From the NCBI GenBank assembly GCA_009869945.1, contig WIXG01000030.1, positions 308,123 through 372,122 of the forward strand: a DNA stretch of 64,000 nucleotides. The letters are read 5' to 3'. The notes beneath the pieces are model-generated. The model was not told where the DNA came from and made no database searches. It saw nothing but the letters and a program-made list of their open reading frames with translations. This stretch comes from Mesaphorura yosii (taxonomy: Eukaryota > Arthropoda > Collembola > Poduromorpha > Tullbergiidae). Below, piece by piece: positions 25,692 through 38,217 of the stretch; position 1 is the first letter of the stretch; each line of letters opens with the position of its first letter. The position numbers and the translations under genes are program-made.

Positions 25692-25967
25692 ATGTCTTCA
25701 GAAATACAAGAAACAGACACCTTGTCAGGCTCCACCGAGCTAAAAGTACTTGCAAAGCTGTTCTTTTATAGTGTTCTAATGTTTACGTTACCCTTTCTGT
25801 CATTCTATGGAACTAAGAATTTATGTAGCGAATATTTACCTGAAAATGAGTCAAGCTTGGATATAATTTTGCCTGTAACTGCTTCAGTTGTGACAGTCTG
25901 GATAATTATTGCCCTTTATTCGTATTCAGCCTATGGGGAAGTACGAAAGGAAGAAAAACGCGAGTAG
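25692..25967 (+). CDS. VMA21: V-ATPase assembly factor VMA21
   Basis: VMA21 is a small ER membrane chaperone that assembles the proteolipid ring of the V-ATPase V0 sector. This is an intronless frame of 91 residues, the usual family size (about 100 in human). It has two transmembrane helices, LAKLFFYSVLMFTLPFLSFY near residues 19-39 and ILPVTASVVTVWIIIALYSY near 59-79, separated by a short lumenal loop with Cys and an N-E-S sequon. The charged C-terminal tail ends KREE-like (RKEEKRE), consistent with the ER retrieval signals of this family. The start is the first ATG. It is divergent from CINP. Confidence 0.9.
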   Translation: MSSEIQETDTLSGSTELKVLAKLFFYSVLMFTLPFLSFYGTKNLCSEYLPENESSLDIILPVTASVVTVWIIIALYSYSAYGEVRKEEKRE

Positions 25968-27406
25968 TTGAAGAGTTTAATCTAGTCTCCGTTTGCTGAA
26001 TATCAATTACTTGTATTTGATTAATTTTAATATTAATTATGTTAGGTAGTTATTGGATAAGGCATTCCTGGCAGTAAGTCAGCCATCAAAATCTCATGAA
26101 AATAGGAAATTAATTAAATTAAGTCATTAATCTTCAAGCATTCCAGGATATTGGGTTTTGAGTAATTCATTCCACCTTGCATTTCAATTGTAAGTAGGAA
26201 CTGCAAATTTTAATTTTTAGAACGCCCGCGAGCAAGTAGCAATACTGGCCGAGAACTAGAGGGAGGAGAACTGCTGGTCGAAGCGGCTCAATGTGGGGAA
26301 CCAGCCATCATGCGGCGTTGATCGAGAAAGGAAACGTGAGCCCCCACGCAGCTGACCGTGGTGGAGCACGGCTTTAATCAGTGCAGCTACTACGGGACAA
26401 ACTGATGTCCAGTTCCTCCTGACGGAAAAGCACGTGCAGTTGCCCAGTTGCAAAATGGCGACACGAGCTTGCATTTGGCTGCCAGGCTTAGGTTCAAAGA
26501 CGTGGTTCGTCTGCATCGCCTTCATTTATGATGGCTGGATGGAGTGTTCAAGCCACAACGGGTTCCCAACGGCGAGCCAAACGTTCTCGTGGCCGAGGCG
26601 CGGTGCCATGCACAAAACACGGTACACATCCGCGGAGGGAATGGTTAGTTTAGCCTATCAGAAAAGAAAGATTCTGCCAAACTTGCGGAGTAATTGGCGA
26701 AGGTGGCTAGTCCTGGTCTCCGCAGTGCTGAGAATGTTCGGTCATAATTTAATTATCGATAAGCGCACTTCCGGTGCAAGCTTGGGGCGAATGGCATAAA
26801 ATTCGCCAGCACTTGAGTGGGTCATTTGCATTTGGACTCTCTTCGCATTTCCAGTTTACAGGATGATTGAGGACGCGTTAATGCGAGGTAGGGTTCAGTT
26901 ACAAGTATTAAATCTTCCTGTGCAGTCGCCTCTGACTATTATCGAGTGCCTCAACTTTTGCTTCTGCTTCGCGTGCCATTGTTGCTGCTCGTTCGTCACA
27001 GACTATCTCTTGTCAACAATAAACTTCTGCTGATCTCGGGCTCTTTGGCAAAATGTACGTAAGAAAGGATTGCATGTTTTCCCTCATTGTTGAGGGCGAG
27101 CATGTTGGCTCAACTCAGTGCGCACGAAAGTAACCGACAAAGAAAGGAAGCGTAGCAACAAAGTAGCTCGAAATAAGCAGACAAGTGCATTCCGTTCTGC
27201 AACTGGGATAATTTTTGTACCCTTTTCCCAGCATTCTCCATTTCTTGAAATCTTTTCCATGGCATTCCTTCTCTGTATAGTTCTGTTGCTACAGCACAGT
27301 CACATTGGCGTTACTCTGCCGTGCACATTCACAAAGTTCCTCTTGTCTCACTCACAGGAATCCTGCAGTTGCCATCAAAAGTTATCCCACTTGCCGACAA
27401 CAAATT
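25968..27406. other. Spacer with one ambiguous open frame
   Basis: A 116-codon plus-strand frame begins at an ATG in AAAATGGCGACACG near 26452 and ends at 26799, in a locally GC-rich patch. Its product (MATRACIWLPGLGSK...) matches nothing I know and an overlapping minus frame is also open, so I do not call a gene. A CACAG acceptor at about 27355 probably precedes the last exon of the next gene. Confidence 0.35.
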
Positions 27407-27592
27407 ATGACCAGAGCGCAGGGTGGTCCGGCAAATACTCAAGGACAACGTGACAGAATTCTGGAATTGATTAAAGAAGTTGACATTATGTACAAAATAG
27501 CAAACGAGTTTGACGATAAACCAGATTCAAAACAGCGCATACTCAATATGATTGGTCAGAAATTACAAGAACTGAATGCCACACGAAGGTGA
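27407..27592 (+). CDS. Very small unidentified protein
   Basis: A 61-residue frame from ATG to TGA. It is polar and helical: GQRDRILELIKEVDIMYKIA, DDKPDSKQRILNM, GQKLQELNATRR. Codon use and helix-like periodicity look real. The exon seems to start at an acceptor (CTCACTCACAG, about 27347-27357), making the leading part untranslated. The last codons overlap a possible donor (AAG then GTGATT). Splicing to an acceptor near 27640 would change only the last few residues. A poly(A) signal follows at 27812. The family is not recognised. A longer protein with unseen upstream exons is possible. Confidence 0.45.
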   Translation: MTRAQGGPANTQGQRDRILELIKEVDIMYKIANEFDDKPDSKQRILNMIGQKLQELNATRR

Positions 27593-27811
27593 TTGCACTC
27601 GTACAATCAGTAATCGCTTGTCTATCTCTTACTGTAGCTTCTGAGTCAGATTGTCCGGATTTATGCAGTGGCGACCCAAATTCGTGACCACTCCAAAAAT
27701 TTTGCCGTGCCAAGGACAAGTACAAGCAGGTGTGATACTTTGTCACATGCGTGTCTTACAAAATACTGAATCAATGTCATTTGTCAATCATTCAATCAAA
27801 AAATTGGTTGC

Positions 27812-27817
27812 AATAAA
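27812..27817 (+). terminator. Poly(A) signal AATAAA, plus-strand gene
   Basis: A canonical hexamer about 220 bp after the stop of the small plus-strand gene. It lies 25 bp from the poly(A) signal of the opposing gene. Confidence 0.5.
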
Positions 27818-27841
27818 AGTGGTGATAAGTAAAAAATGAGA

Positions 27842-27847
27842 TTTATT
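27842..27847 (-). terminator. Poly(A) signal AATAAA, minus-strand gene
   Basis: Reads AATAAA on the minus strand, only about 10 nt past the stop of the orphan terminal exon, implying a very short 3' UTR. Confidence 0.5.
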
Positions 27848-27856
27848 TCAAAAGGA

Positions 27857-28276
27857 TCATTTTAAGGAAATTTTCAGGCAACGCTGTGGTTGCTGTGCCA
27901 GGAATCTCGCGCATGAGACTGCAGATTGGTCCGTATTGTTGGGCGTGGCGTGCGAGAAGGATCCCTTGGCCCCAACCTGCCTCACCACCTGCGCCTCTTG
28001 AATGTCGCCTGGTAGGAAGCACTTGGTGACTCGGGAACTGTTGGCCAGGAATGTGCTACGTGAATGCCGGGACCACAGGATAGTGGCCACCACAAGCTCT
28101 GACTGCAAGTCGATCTCAATCAGGCATAGGTTGTCGAACGTGCCAGCCACGGTCAGGACGGGGGAGCCCGGTGTCAACGTTGTGAATGTGCTCATGTTAG
28201 TCACGTAAACGTCACGCATCCTATTTCTTGCCAGGTGATAACGAATGAATGAATGCCAAATATGATGGAGAAACAC
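27857..28276 (-). CDS. Orphan GC-rich coding exon, probably a gene's 3' end
   Basis: An uninterrupted frame of about 139 codons. From the internal ATG at 28219 (MRDVYVTNMS) onward most third codon positions are G or C, unlike the neighbouring genes. The product reads like alternating beta strands (TPGSPVLTVAGTFDNLCLIE, SELVVATILWSRHSRSTFLA) and ends SARFLAQQPQRCLKISLK-like. A poly(A) signal immediately follows the stop. I cannot find upstream exons with confidence, so it may be the last exon of a longer gene, a single-exon gene, or a retained fragment. Family not recognised. Confidence 0.45.
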   Translation of the reverse strand: MFLHHIWHSFIRYHLARNRMRDVYVTNMSTFTTLTPGSPVLTVAGTFDNLCLIEIDLQSELVVATILWSRHSRSTFLANSSRVTKCFLPGDIQEAQVVRQVGAKGSFSHATPNNTDQSAVSCARFLAQQPQRCLKISLK

Positions 28277-31200
28277 AATAAAGCAGATCTGATGAAATGA
28301 CGTCGATTATGTTGTCGCATGAGTTTGTATTCAGTTTCTTCATTCTGCTCAAAAATTGGCCTTGGCGAATTCCAGCCACGTTGCGATCAAGTCAGGATCA
28401 CTTTGGCACTGCGAAATTCTTTTGTGACTCATTTCCAAATCTCGTAAAATCAAGTTGGCTCAAGGCAGTCGGCGCAATTCTGTGAGTCGTGTTTTTCGCA
28501 TATGACCTTGGACTGTTTATGCACAGGCAGTGCTTAATTCTTAACGAAATTTCTGATGAGAGCATGAAAAGTTGCTCAGCCTTAACTTAATATTCATCTC
28601 AGTTGAATCATCTGCGTACAAGGAGTGGTGATACTAATTGATTTACTCCGAGAAAGAGATTTGACCTCTCATGTGTTATGCTATCCGTTTTTTCCGTCTC
28701 GAGATTTTTTTTCTATTTTCTGAATGGTTGTTCGCAATAGTCTTTGAAGGAACTGATTAGAGATCACATTGGCTCATCTCTTGCGTTGACTGGGATCATT
28801 GGAATCACCGAAACAATTGAAGACGAGTGCTGCAAAGCTTCAATATTTAAAGATGATGTTTTAATTTGACAGATCAAGTTCAAAGAGGGGAGAGCAGACA
28901 ATGACCATGCGGATTCTGTCATTTAACATCTTTCTTGCTCTGCGGAGTCAAAATTCTCTACCCATGCAAAGCGATAATTCAAAAATTGGAAACCGTACCA
29001 TTGTGGTCTGCGAACGCGAATAGGGAGGTATTTTTGGGCTATAAAAATTTTAAGACTGCCACGAATCAGAGCCGAGCCAAACGTGCTTGAGAGGAGAACC
29101 TGAGAACCCACAAATTAGAAGAGCACCGCGAAGACCTCAGCTTGGACAGGGAAATAGCAGAAAGTCTCTTGCATACAGCGTTAGCTGTTCGCAGCTTATT
29201 AGCGGAGTTACATAATAGATCACAATTCTCTCTCTGGCTTGACAGAATACCTGCGCTTCTATTACCAGCTTGAAAACCAAATCAACTGAACTTGCTTCAG
29301 TGTCGCGTCCAGTGCTAGCATTCCAATTGACAAGTGCCCTTTGGTAAGTTGACCTCATTCGAAAGAAAGAGAATAACTTTCAGGCGTAGGTTCATGAAGG
29401 GACCGAAATTAAAGTGCAGCTTGTTTAGTTTAATGACAACTCGCGCTCGCATTGAAATTAGAAATAAAATCGTAATAATTACGAAACGGACGAAACTACA
29501 ATCATTGCAGCGGCACGCTGAGAACTCGCTTCATTTTTCATATGTTTCACAGCAAAGCTAAAGGGAATTAAGTTTTCAATTCAAGGTGCGTGAGGTCGGT
29601 TCAGCTTCCAGGACATATGCGCTGAAGTCTCACAATAAGAATCATCGTCTTCAGTCATCAGAATTCGTCAGGAGATACAAGTCATTGATTTCAAGGTAAG
29701 AAGATTTTTGTTTTTGATCCTGCATCCTATTTCATGCCTGCTTGAATCATCAGTCGCTCTGTTGTTGACACGTTGGCAGATGCTTTGCATTATTGCATAC
29801 CCTTTTGACCACACCATAGAAAACTGGCGAAACAAACAAAAACCACCAGTTCGCATTTGTCCGTTATGTTGGTCCAGAGTTTTCGATGAATAGAAATTGG
29901 ATCAGTTCACGCTGAGCAAACACGGCGCTAACGAAGGCAGTTACACACGAATTGAGTTTGCTTACGTCAACGCGATGCTGACGAATTTACTGCCGCCGTG
30001 CCGCGTGCGCCAGTCACAGCCTTGAGTTCACTTTCTTGAAGAATGTAACCGCACACCATTAACCCCTTTTCATGCCTTAGCCTGAGACACTTTATAACCT
30101 GGTTATCAAGTCATCATCAATTGCAAATGCTGGACAGACTGTCTGTAAAAGTAATCAATATTCCAGAGTTTGTGCTTCTACACCGTACATCAGACTCTCG
30201 CGGAATTCGGTTGGAAATACAGAAAATCTCCTTTTGTAAAGCAGCCTGCATCGGCAACTCGTTCCCGTCATGAAAGTGATAAAAGTGATCATAATGAACA
30301 TGAGAACATGAAAGATGAAACGAATAGATTTGAAATCCATCTCAGAGAACCAGGCAACGAGCTAAGCACATAACAACCGCTCGACAACGGCTGCGGTTGT
30401 CGAGCTCTGAAAAGTCCGCATCCATTCTCCGAATCCTCCTTTCTGAGGAAATGTGATGTATGTGAGTCATGACCCATGTCGTTCTTGTAAAGGTTTAGCT
30501 CATTTTAACCAACTTGTTTCCGCGTTGTGAGAATCTCAGCCGCCAGCCAGTCCGATTTATTGCACAATAGTTAACCTAATTGCTTTGATTTCGCCTGCTC
30601 ATTGATCTTTAATTTGCAGGCACGCAAATGTAGATCAGGCATGTAGAAAGTTTCAATTAAAGCTACAAATTGAATCCTCTTCACAGTTCAGCAGTTTTTT
30701 TTTTATTATCGCGAGAAGAGAAAGGCCCCACAAATGAGAAATGACTCGCACTGTTTCGTACAATAACTGCAATTAATGCAAACGCGCTTTTGGTATCGCG
30801 TTCTTCTCACAGAAACCTTGACGCATGCTGCTAGGGTCAAAGTTTTATTATCTTTTGAGTCCAAGACATAAGACGTTGGTTGGGATTTCTTCAGCTTTCA
30901 ACTCGAACATACGCCCATTAACGAGCACAATTGCAACAGGGACAGTGAAATGGAGTGTTATGGGAGCTCTAGCAATAGCAATGCACTTGCGAACTTGCAT
31001 GGCGTGGCATTGATCTGTCATGAGATGGAAAACTCATCAAGAGCTAACATGGCAACATATGGACGTCATTTGGGAAACACATTAAAAATAGAAGGAACTG
31101 AAGAAACCAAACCCTGTGGCACGACATACTGCTTTTATTCGCACACGTATTACCACGGCAGAAGATAGACAAATCACCTTCAGAACAGAAACTCACCCTA

Positions 31201-32310
31201 AAATGAGATGTGAGCTTTTTATTGTTTTTGTCCATTAAAACCGAGTCATAAAATGAGTCCAAATCCAGCCCAAGCCTGAAGTGTTCGGGTGGAAGAAATG
31301 CTCTTAGCATTGCATGTACTTCAGGTGCGCAGGAATAACACGATACATGAATACGGCTTGGAATTTACAAGATCAAAGACAGACATTTAACGGTGTACAT
31401 TCAACACAGCACGAATCACGAATTCTGCGACCAGGTATTCATTCCATCGTCGTGTATCAATGCAAAGTGCTAACTGCTGTTAAGTGAATGCTAAATTCTA
31501 ATCGCGGTTATGCTAACTCGCTGCCCGTGTGCGATGTGCATTACATATGCTACGCCTGCACTGTACTCGCATTCGCACTTCCCATTGGTGGTATTCTAAT
31601 CTAGGATCTAGGATAGTCATTTCACGCAGCAGTAATCTGCCTTTATCACTGTGCATGAATTTATTTAGGCCAGCTTAACTCTGGCGAGGCTGATGGCGCA
31701 AGTGGACGCTTGACTGGTCCCTTGCAATTATATTTTCATACTTCACATGTATGGAGATTTTAGATTTCGATATCCATCCGTCTTTGAATGCTAGAATTGT
31801 TTTCAGTCCATAAGTTTGGTTCTGTTTCGCTGCTGCTGTTGTAGTACGAGTCAACTGAAGAATTCGCTGGCACTTGGTTGACTACAATTGAGGCTCGAGC
31901 ACCATACAACCAGAAATAACACTTGGAACATACACGAGCCATAAGCCCATTACTTGCAGCGAAGCTCATAACAACCTATTCACCAACATAAGTTCATAAT
32001 TGTAGAGTGTGTAATGTACAGGAGAACACGACCAAGTGCAGGAAAGGGCAGTGTATATTCATTACACACGAGTGCATTGCAAAGGCATAGACATAGGAAT
32101 AGGTTTCCAATGTAACCTCTACGCCAAGAAATAATTCCATTACAAACTGAAGGCACACTTAATAGCGAACCCAGTCCCGAGTCTTAGGGCACCAGATCAT
32201 AACGATGACAGAAAACACGAGCTCACAATTAATAACATCTTTTCGCCATTTGGTTTTGTAGAAGTTGAGGGACCATTTTGGTGGGCAAGTTATTCAGGCC
32301 AAGATAGAGC
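28277..32310. other. 4 kb gene-poor stretch
   Basis: Many short frames on both strands, none with conserved motifs, good splice partners or consistent codon bias. It may hold upstream exons or introns of the 27.9 kb minus-strand gene and the promoter of PWWP2. The only clear structure is the short perfect hairpin at 30379-30405. Confidence 0.35.
30379..30405. repeat. Perfect 10-bp inverted repeat (short hairpin)
   Basis: Arms GCTCGACAAC and GTTGTCGAGC are separated by the 7-nt loop GGCTGCG. No U-run follows on either strand. Function unknown. Confidence 0.6.
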
Positions 32311-35300
32311 ATGACTGAAGTATTAGAGTACCCAACTGCTCCGCCACCACAACTGGCGCACGTTGAGCCTCCGATCATTTCACCATCATCACTGTCCACA
32401 GCCCCCGGTGAGGTCAAGCAGGAGGCGGACATGGCGGACCCCACCAAGACCAAGGTCGAAGGTTGCGTGACGAATTCCGCTGAGAGTGAAGAGGATAAGC
32501 GAGACAGTGTGATCCAGCTACCTGCGACGGATTCAAGCATACCTGCAGTCAAAACGGAGGTCTCGGCCTTCACGGCCGAGAACACCGAAACTGAGAGCGC
32601 GCCAACGCTGTCGACATCGCTGTCCGCGGAGAAGCTGGAGAAAAATTGCGTGATCCCAGTCACGGTGGACGATCTGAAGGAAGGCATCGTCGTGGTCTCA
32701 TTTGTCAACAACAACATCACATATCAGGGCGTTCTGCTCCAGTTGGATCGAGAGTAAGTCCATTACGCAAATCCAATGCATCGCTCCATTTCATGCTATC
32801 ATCATCATCGTGTTTTCCTTTCTCCCGAAAGCAACGAGTTTTGAGTTAATTTCATGTATTACTCGAATGGCCTTCAGTTTACTTGAGACTAAAAGATGTT
32901 TTGATTGAAGCCGACCTTGAGCCTTGAAGATGTCGAGCCTTTTCTATTTCAACTTCCAACTCTTGTAAATTCGAGTCTATGTTGCCGCATAGGCATAGCA
33001 TGCAGAAAAGTCAGAGAATTCAATTCCCCAAATTTCTTGAAATGGCATAGACCTATAAAATTACTTAGTGCATGTATAAACCCAACATTTCTGAATTTAC
33101 GTTCGCTCTGAAAATTCCCATGCACATGTGCTTATTCATTTCTCCACAATCGCATACGCACGGCAAGGGCTGACAGACATGTACAAGGCTAAGGCTTCAC
33201 CTATTAATTCTGGCTTTGCAAAAAATTTTAGGCGAGGAATTCCATGTGGCATTTCATTCCCGAAGGATTTCTATCCAGCATCCAGTTCCAATGGCGACGT
33301 AGACCCGAATGATCCAAATCAGGTCTCTCCTATCAACCAACGCGACACTTACTTCCAACAAAACGGCACTGAGGGCGGAGGCACATCAAAGTCAAGGCTG
33401 GCGCTGCGCCGAGTCATAAAGCCCCCAGCTCGTTACAAGCACGGGAGAAGTCATTTGAAGCTCCGTGCACGACCTGTGCTTTGCATCAAATGTCGAGCAC
33501 TTTGTGAAGAGAAGAATGCGGCCGAAAACAACAGCAATGATTCCAATGAAACTGACAAGAAGTCCGGGACGAACAACTCCATAGTCGGAGGGGTAACAAC
33601 ACGCCGTGGCTACGCCAAGTTCATTAGCAGTTGCAATGGAACCGAGAACGGCAACGATGCGCAAGACGAAGCACGTAAAGATGAAGACTTTTCGTTTAAA
33701 AGTATTGGTAGCAAAGGCATTGTGGATAATTACTGGAAGCGGCCAATGAATGAAGCCAAAATTGAGCCTGCAGCGCAGGGACTGGCCAATCCGACCGTCA
33801 ACCTTCAGAAGCTGAACTTGAATAAGGCGGCCAAAGGAATGCCTGAATTGAAACCGATGATATCTCGCGCCAATTCAGGATCGGCAACTCCTGTTTCGGC
33901 TGCTTCCAAAAACCCAATTCTCCTGAAGTCCTTAACGGCACCGTTAAAACATTCTTCACAGATCACACCCAGCTCAAACGGAGCCAGTACGTCGTCCTCC
34001 GCTCCGAATCAAACTCAAAAGGGAAAAACAAAAAGTCTCGGGGACTGCATCAACAACTTGACTGCAATCGAACTCGAACGCCAGGAGAAAAGTGCTCCAA
34101 GACCTGAAATTAACAGAAGGAAAATGCAAAAGTCGCGCCTGATACACAACATGGGATCGTCAGGGAGTGATAGCGAAAGCAACGGATCGACTGGAAGCAC
34201 TACCCGCAGCACAAGTGGTAAGCTACCAGCACAGACTAAAGAACGGTCGGAGAATGCTGCTGGTCGAAGAAAATCTTCTTCAAAGAGCGAAGTCAGGAAT
34301 GGAAGTAGAAAACGTAGCAGCACAATTCCCGAAAGATACCGTGATGAAGCAACCGTTTTCAGCTTCAAGAAGAGGAGGATCAACGAGAATGGAGCTGCAG
34401 TCCCAGGCGTGGGATCTAACGAACTTGTAGCAGTAGAATTTAATGACGAGCTTCCCATGTCGTTGGTCGGTTGTCTGGAGAAGAGACACCCGACGACCCC
34501 GCACCACCCGATTTCATCCCCTTGTAAACCCACAACCTCTGGATCCACAAAGGTGTCACCACCAAAAGAAACGGCCAAAAAACAATATGAATTGAAAGTG
34601 AACGTAAAGGAGAGGTCAGCGATTGCCTCTTCAGTCTCACCCAACTGCAATAACGAGGTCTCCAACACTTCAACCACCACAAAGAGCAGCATCCCGGCCG
34701 CCCCTTGCAATTCATCGAGTTCAGCCGCAGCGGGAACCTCAGCATCGTGTACTGGCAACAACATCAATGCAGAGCAAATTCAGCAAGAGGTTCATTCGAA
34801 CAAGACACCTGTGATAAAAATTACCTTTGGAACATCTGGAAACGGAATGGTCGTCCAGATTCCTCCGAAAGAAACCCAAAATCCGTCTATTTCTGCTCCT
34901 TCAATCATTCCTCATCGACCCGAAGCCTCAGCAGCTGCAAATTCGAAGGCTGCTCGGAAGGCTATGAAAAGAGCCAAGAAAGCAGCCAAAAAGAATCGTT
35001 CAATTTCTTTTGAGTCGGCACTTCCATCGACATCGCGTGGTTTGGCCAAACCCAGTTCTTCGGCCAAAATGTTTGATGATCGTCTACCCACTTCAGCGTA
35101 CGCCGTTACTTCAACTTCTGTTCCAACCACAAGTGGTCGGGTACAACATTCTCCCTCGCCTCCGGTTCTGAACCCCGAGTACCCGTTTTTGTCACCAGAC
35201 TACAATAGCAGTTCCGAAAGTTCCAATGACAATAGTGAAGATCTTTTGCCCATGAAGGTTGAATTTCCAACTCCATCAACCTACGTGACCAAGAAAAAAA

Positions 35301-36497
35301 AGAAGGACAAGCGCAAGAAAAAGTCCAAAGCGTCTACTGGGAAACAAATCGCCAAGGCGAGCAGCAGTACTTCGATGTCCAAATCAGAATCTTTGGACAG
35401 CAGCTGCACTAGCAGCAGCGGAAGTCACCACAGTATCCTGTCATTGTGCGAAGATTCCAAACTCCGAAGACTGTACCATCCAGAAGAGGGACCACTCACC
35501 ACGGATGATGACACTGACGTTGACTCATCATCTGCTCCAGTTCTGAGGAACGAAATGCTGGAGTCCATGAAGTACGAATCTGAGAATTCTACCACTTCTG
35601 CATCGACTGAGAACGACCACCCTGAGCGTCTGTGCATCAGCCTGAAGAGATTGAGCTCCAACTCCAATGCATATGTGACCTGCAGCAAGTCAACAATGTC
35701 AGAGAGCGTCAACAGGGGCTCCGCCGGTGCTAGTACCAGCGCTGCGGCTGATTCCTCAGATAATGCCGTCGCTGGTCCCTCAGGCGTCCAATCCCGCAAC
35801 TACAAACTCAGTATCAAGAAGCTGCAACAAAGTCTGAATGCTAAAAGGAATTTGAGCGCCGAAACCGCCGAGAGCAGTGACGCTAGCACCGTTGAGATGA
35901 ACAATAACAATTACAGCACTGCCAGTGAGGCATCTGATAACGAGTCTCCCATGCACAAAGCGGGCTCACCAGCTTATGATGAGAATTTTGGTGGGTCCGC
36001 CAATTCAATTGATACCTATTCGGTTGGTAATCCGCCTGTTCTATTCCATAAGGGACAAGTCGTGTGGGCGAAAATGAACGGCTCGCCCTGGTGGCCCGGA
36101 CAGGTGCGTTTCACCATTTTATCAACTTGGAGTTCAGGTCTGATTACATGAATTAAACGTTACTATTCCCCTTTACCTTCTGCAGATCTTAGATATCCTG
36201 TACATAACTGAAGACGATATTCGAGCCAAAATTAAATGGTACAACGCGTCCACACAATCTTACATCGGATTTTCAATGATCACACCGTTCACCAAAAATT
36301 TTAATGTGAGCCCTTATTCTGAAACGAAGCTTAGAGCACGGTTCTCGTGGCCCTTCTCGATTTAATCACATTTTCATTCGATTCATCCACAGGCAAAATT
36401 TAATCGTGCCCGTCATCGTGGCACTTACAAGAAAGCTGTTCGTCAAGCGTTAGTCGAAGCTCACAGAATGAACCCTGAAGACTTATCCAGTGACTGA
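32311..36497 (+). CDS. PWWP2: PWWP2A/B-type chromatin reader
   Basis: PWWP2A/B bind H2A.Z and H3K36me3 nucleosomes and recruit a NuRD subcomplex. Four exons (32311..32753, 33232..36103, 36186..36305, 36393..36497) give 1179 residues. Seen: an N-terminal conserved box, VVVSFVNNNITYQGVLLQLD continuing RERGIPCGISFPKDFYP across the first intron; a basic segment, HLKLRARPVLCIKC, whose LR-RQVLC-KC pattern is a PWWP2 hallmark; a very long Ser/Thr/Asn-rich disordered middle with basic patches (KKKKKDKRKKKSK); and the C-terminal PWWP domain, KGQVVWAKMNGSPWWPGQIL, with its downstream helix ending YKKAVRQALVEAHRM. Aromatic-cage residues W and WW are present. It is longer than human PWWP2A (755) because of the disordered middle. 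The second exon must start at the TTTTAG acceptor (33231). Other AGs break the frame. Confidence 0.92.
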
Positions 36498-38217
36498 AGT
36501 CCCGTTCTTCGTATTTTATTAAGTTTTACCTTGGGACGTGATTTAATCACCTACGTTTTTAATCTTATGACTTGTTTCTATTCTTTTAGCTTCATGGACT
36601 TCCATTTTTCCTAATTAAGTTTGTCTTTATCGTCTTTACTGCACACTACGGTTTAAATATTGAGCTCGTATTAATCAAGTTTGTTGGTTTATTCGCGTGT
36701 CAAGTCATTTTTTTATTAGCTAAGTGATGAGATTAAGCTCCTACAATCAGTATCGCTCAGATATACAATTTTTCTCAATCCTTCTGTTTAAGTTATTTTT
36801 CTTCATCTGCAATCAAGAGTCAGCTTTCTTCCCATTTTCACATTAACTCTAGATATTTTGTTAATTTTGTGAGAATACTGTTCGTTACGCTTAAGACGAA
36901 GACGATTATTTTGCTAACTTATTCAGATTCAGAGCTGTCAGTCATTCGTTAGTCTCCCTCATGTAGCATTTATTGAATCGAAAGTACTTCGATATGTGTT
37001 GAGCGTTAAAATTATACAATCCCGTGTGTTGCGTGAAAGGGATTGAAACGATTTCCACAATTTAGAATCGAAAGCAAGCGTGACTGTGAGTTTGACTGGA
37101 TATTTTCGAAACTTAAAATAATGATAACAAATCGTTATTAATGATACACGTTTACAAAGAATATGGAGAGCGATCTAAAATTACACTAATTCCTCATATT
37201 TGTACTTCATAAAGCAAGTCACCGCGTCAGACTTATGCCAACTGTTAACTTAAATTTATTTTTTACAATTGCAAATGCGGAGCACATGCGAGCTGCCGTA
37301 AATCTATAATCACTTCTCAATCGTCCTCGTATTATGAGCTACTATAAATTCTAATTCTAAGGTACGTAGTAATTAAGTTCGTGTTGTCATCGTTGAACCT
37401 CACTAAATTCCGATGAATAAATAATCAACGGTATTCTCGTGTAAAATATTCGGCCTTTTCTTGCAATACGCAGAATCATACGTGGTGCTGAAGACAGGAT
37501 GAAATAATGCACGTGAAATCTGCCAACTCAAACATCGCCGTTGGAATTTATTTGCAAGTTATATTTATCGTTTATTGATTGTTTTTATTTTACATTGCGC
37601 GAAGTTATAACAAGTGGCACTTTGGAACCATCATCTACTTATTTAGCTCACAGTCTATCATCTCCTCGTACAAATCGGCTGACCCTGGAAATACTATTTG
37701 AAGAGTAAAAGAATATAGCAGTTCAAGGGATGAACACCTCTATTGGTATGCCAAGTTTAAAAGTTCAGTTGATGCCTGCTGAGAAGAGTTCTATTTCTAC
37801 GATATTGAATATTTCCTGTTAATCTTAAGTATTCCACTCCAGTATTGGAAAAGAATTATTTTACTAGTACACTTGTGACTACGGGGTTAGTTGGAAGAAC
37901 TTAGCTTGGTTCTACTTGTAGGGGTGTAGGGCAAATCCTGATCTCCTAGAGCTCATGTTTAGTTGAGCCAAGACTCGGCAACGTCTTTTTCTATTAAATG
38001 GTTGCATAGGTTCCCTGAGACTTCAGGGAAAGGGATGTTGTTCGCCTCAGCGGTTAATTGAGGTTAATGGAGCAAATCAATTATTCGCATCGAATCTTTA
38101 ACTCACATTCGTCAGGAGGTGTACTTCGGCTTGTTCTAACACTAGACTCCTAATTCGCCTCTTTGGAGTAATACGCATGACTATAAACTTGAACTGGTGA
38201 TTTCAAGTGTAGGGTTT
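36498..38217. other. PWWP2 3' UTR and convergent spacer
   Basis: Long AT-rich 3' UTR. AATAAA occurs at 37416..37421 (plus), about 920 bp past the stop. PRELI converges from the right. No coding or repeat structure seen. Confidence 0.45.

Noticed and set aside
26434-26799. 121-codon plus-strand frame (start within, ATGGCGACACG)
   Set aside because: No family resemblance or clear splice partners, and an overlapping minus frame is also open. The GC-rich patch alone can explain the openness.
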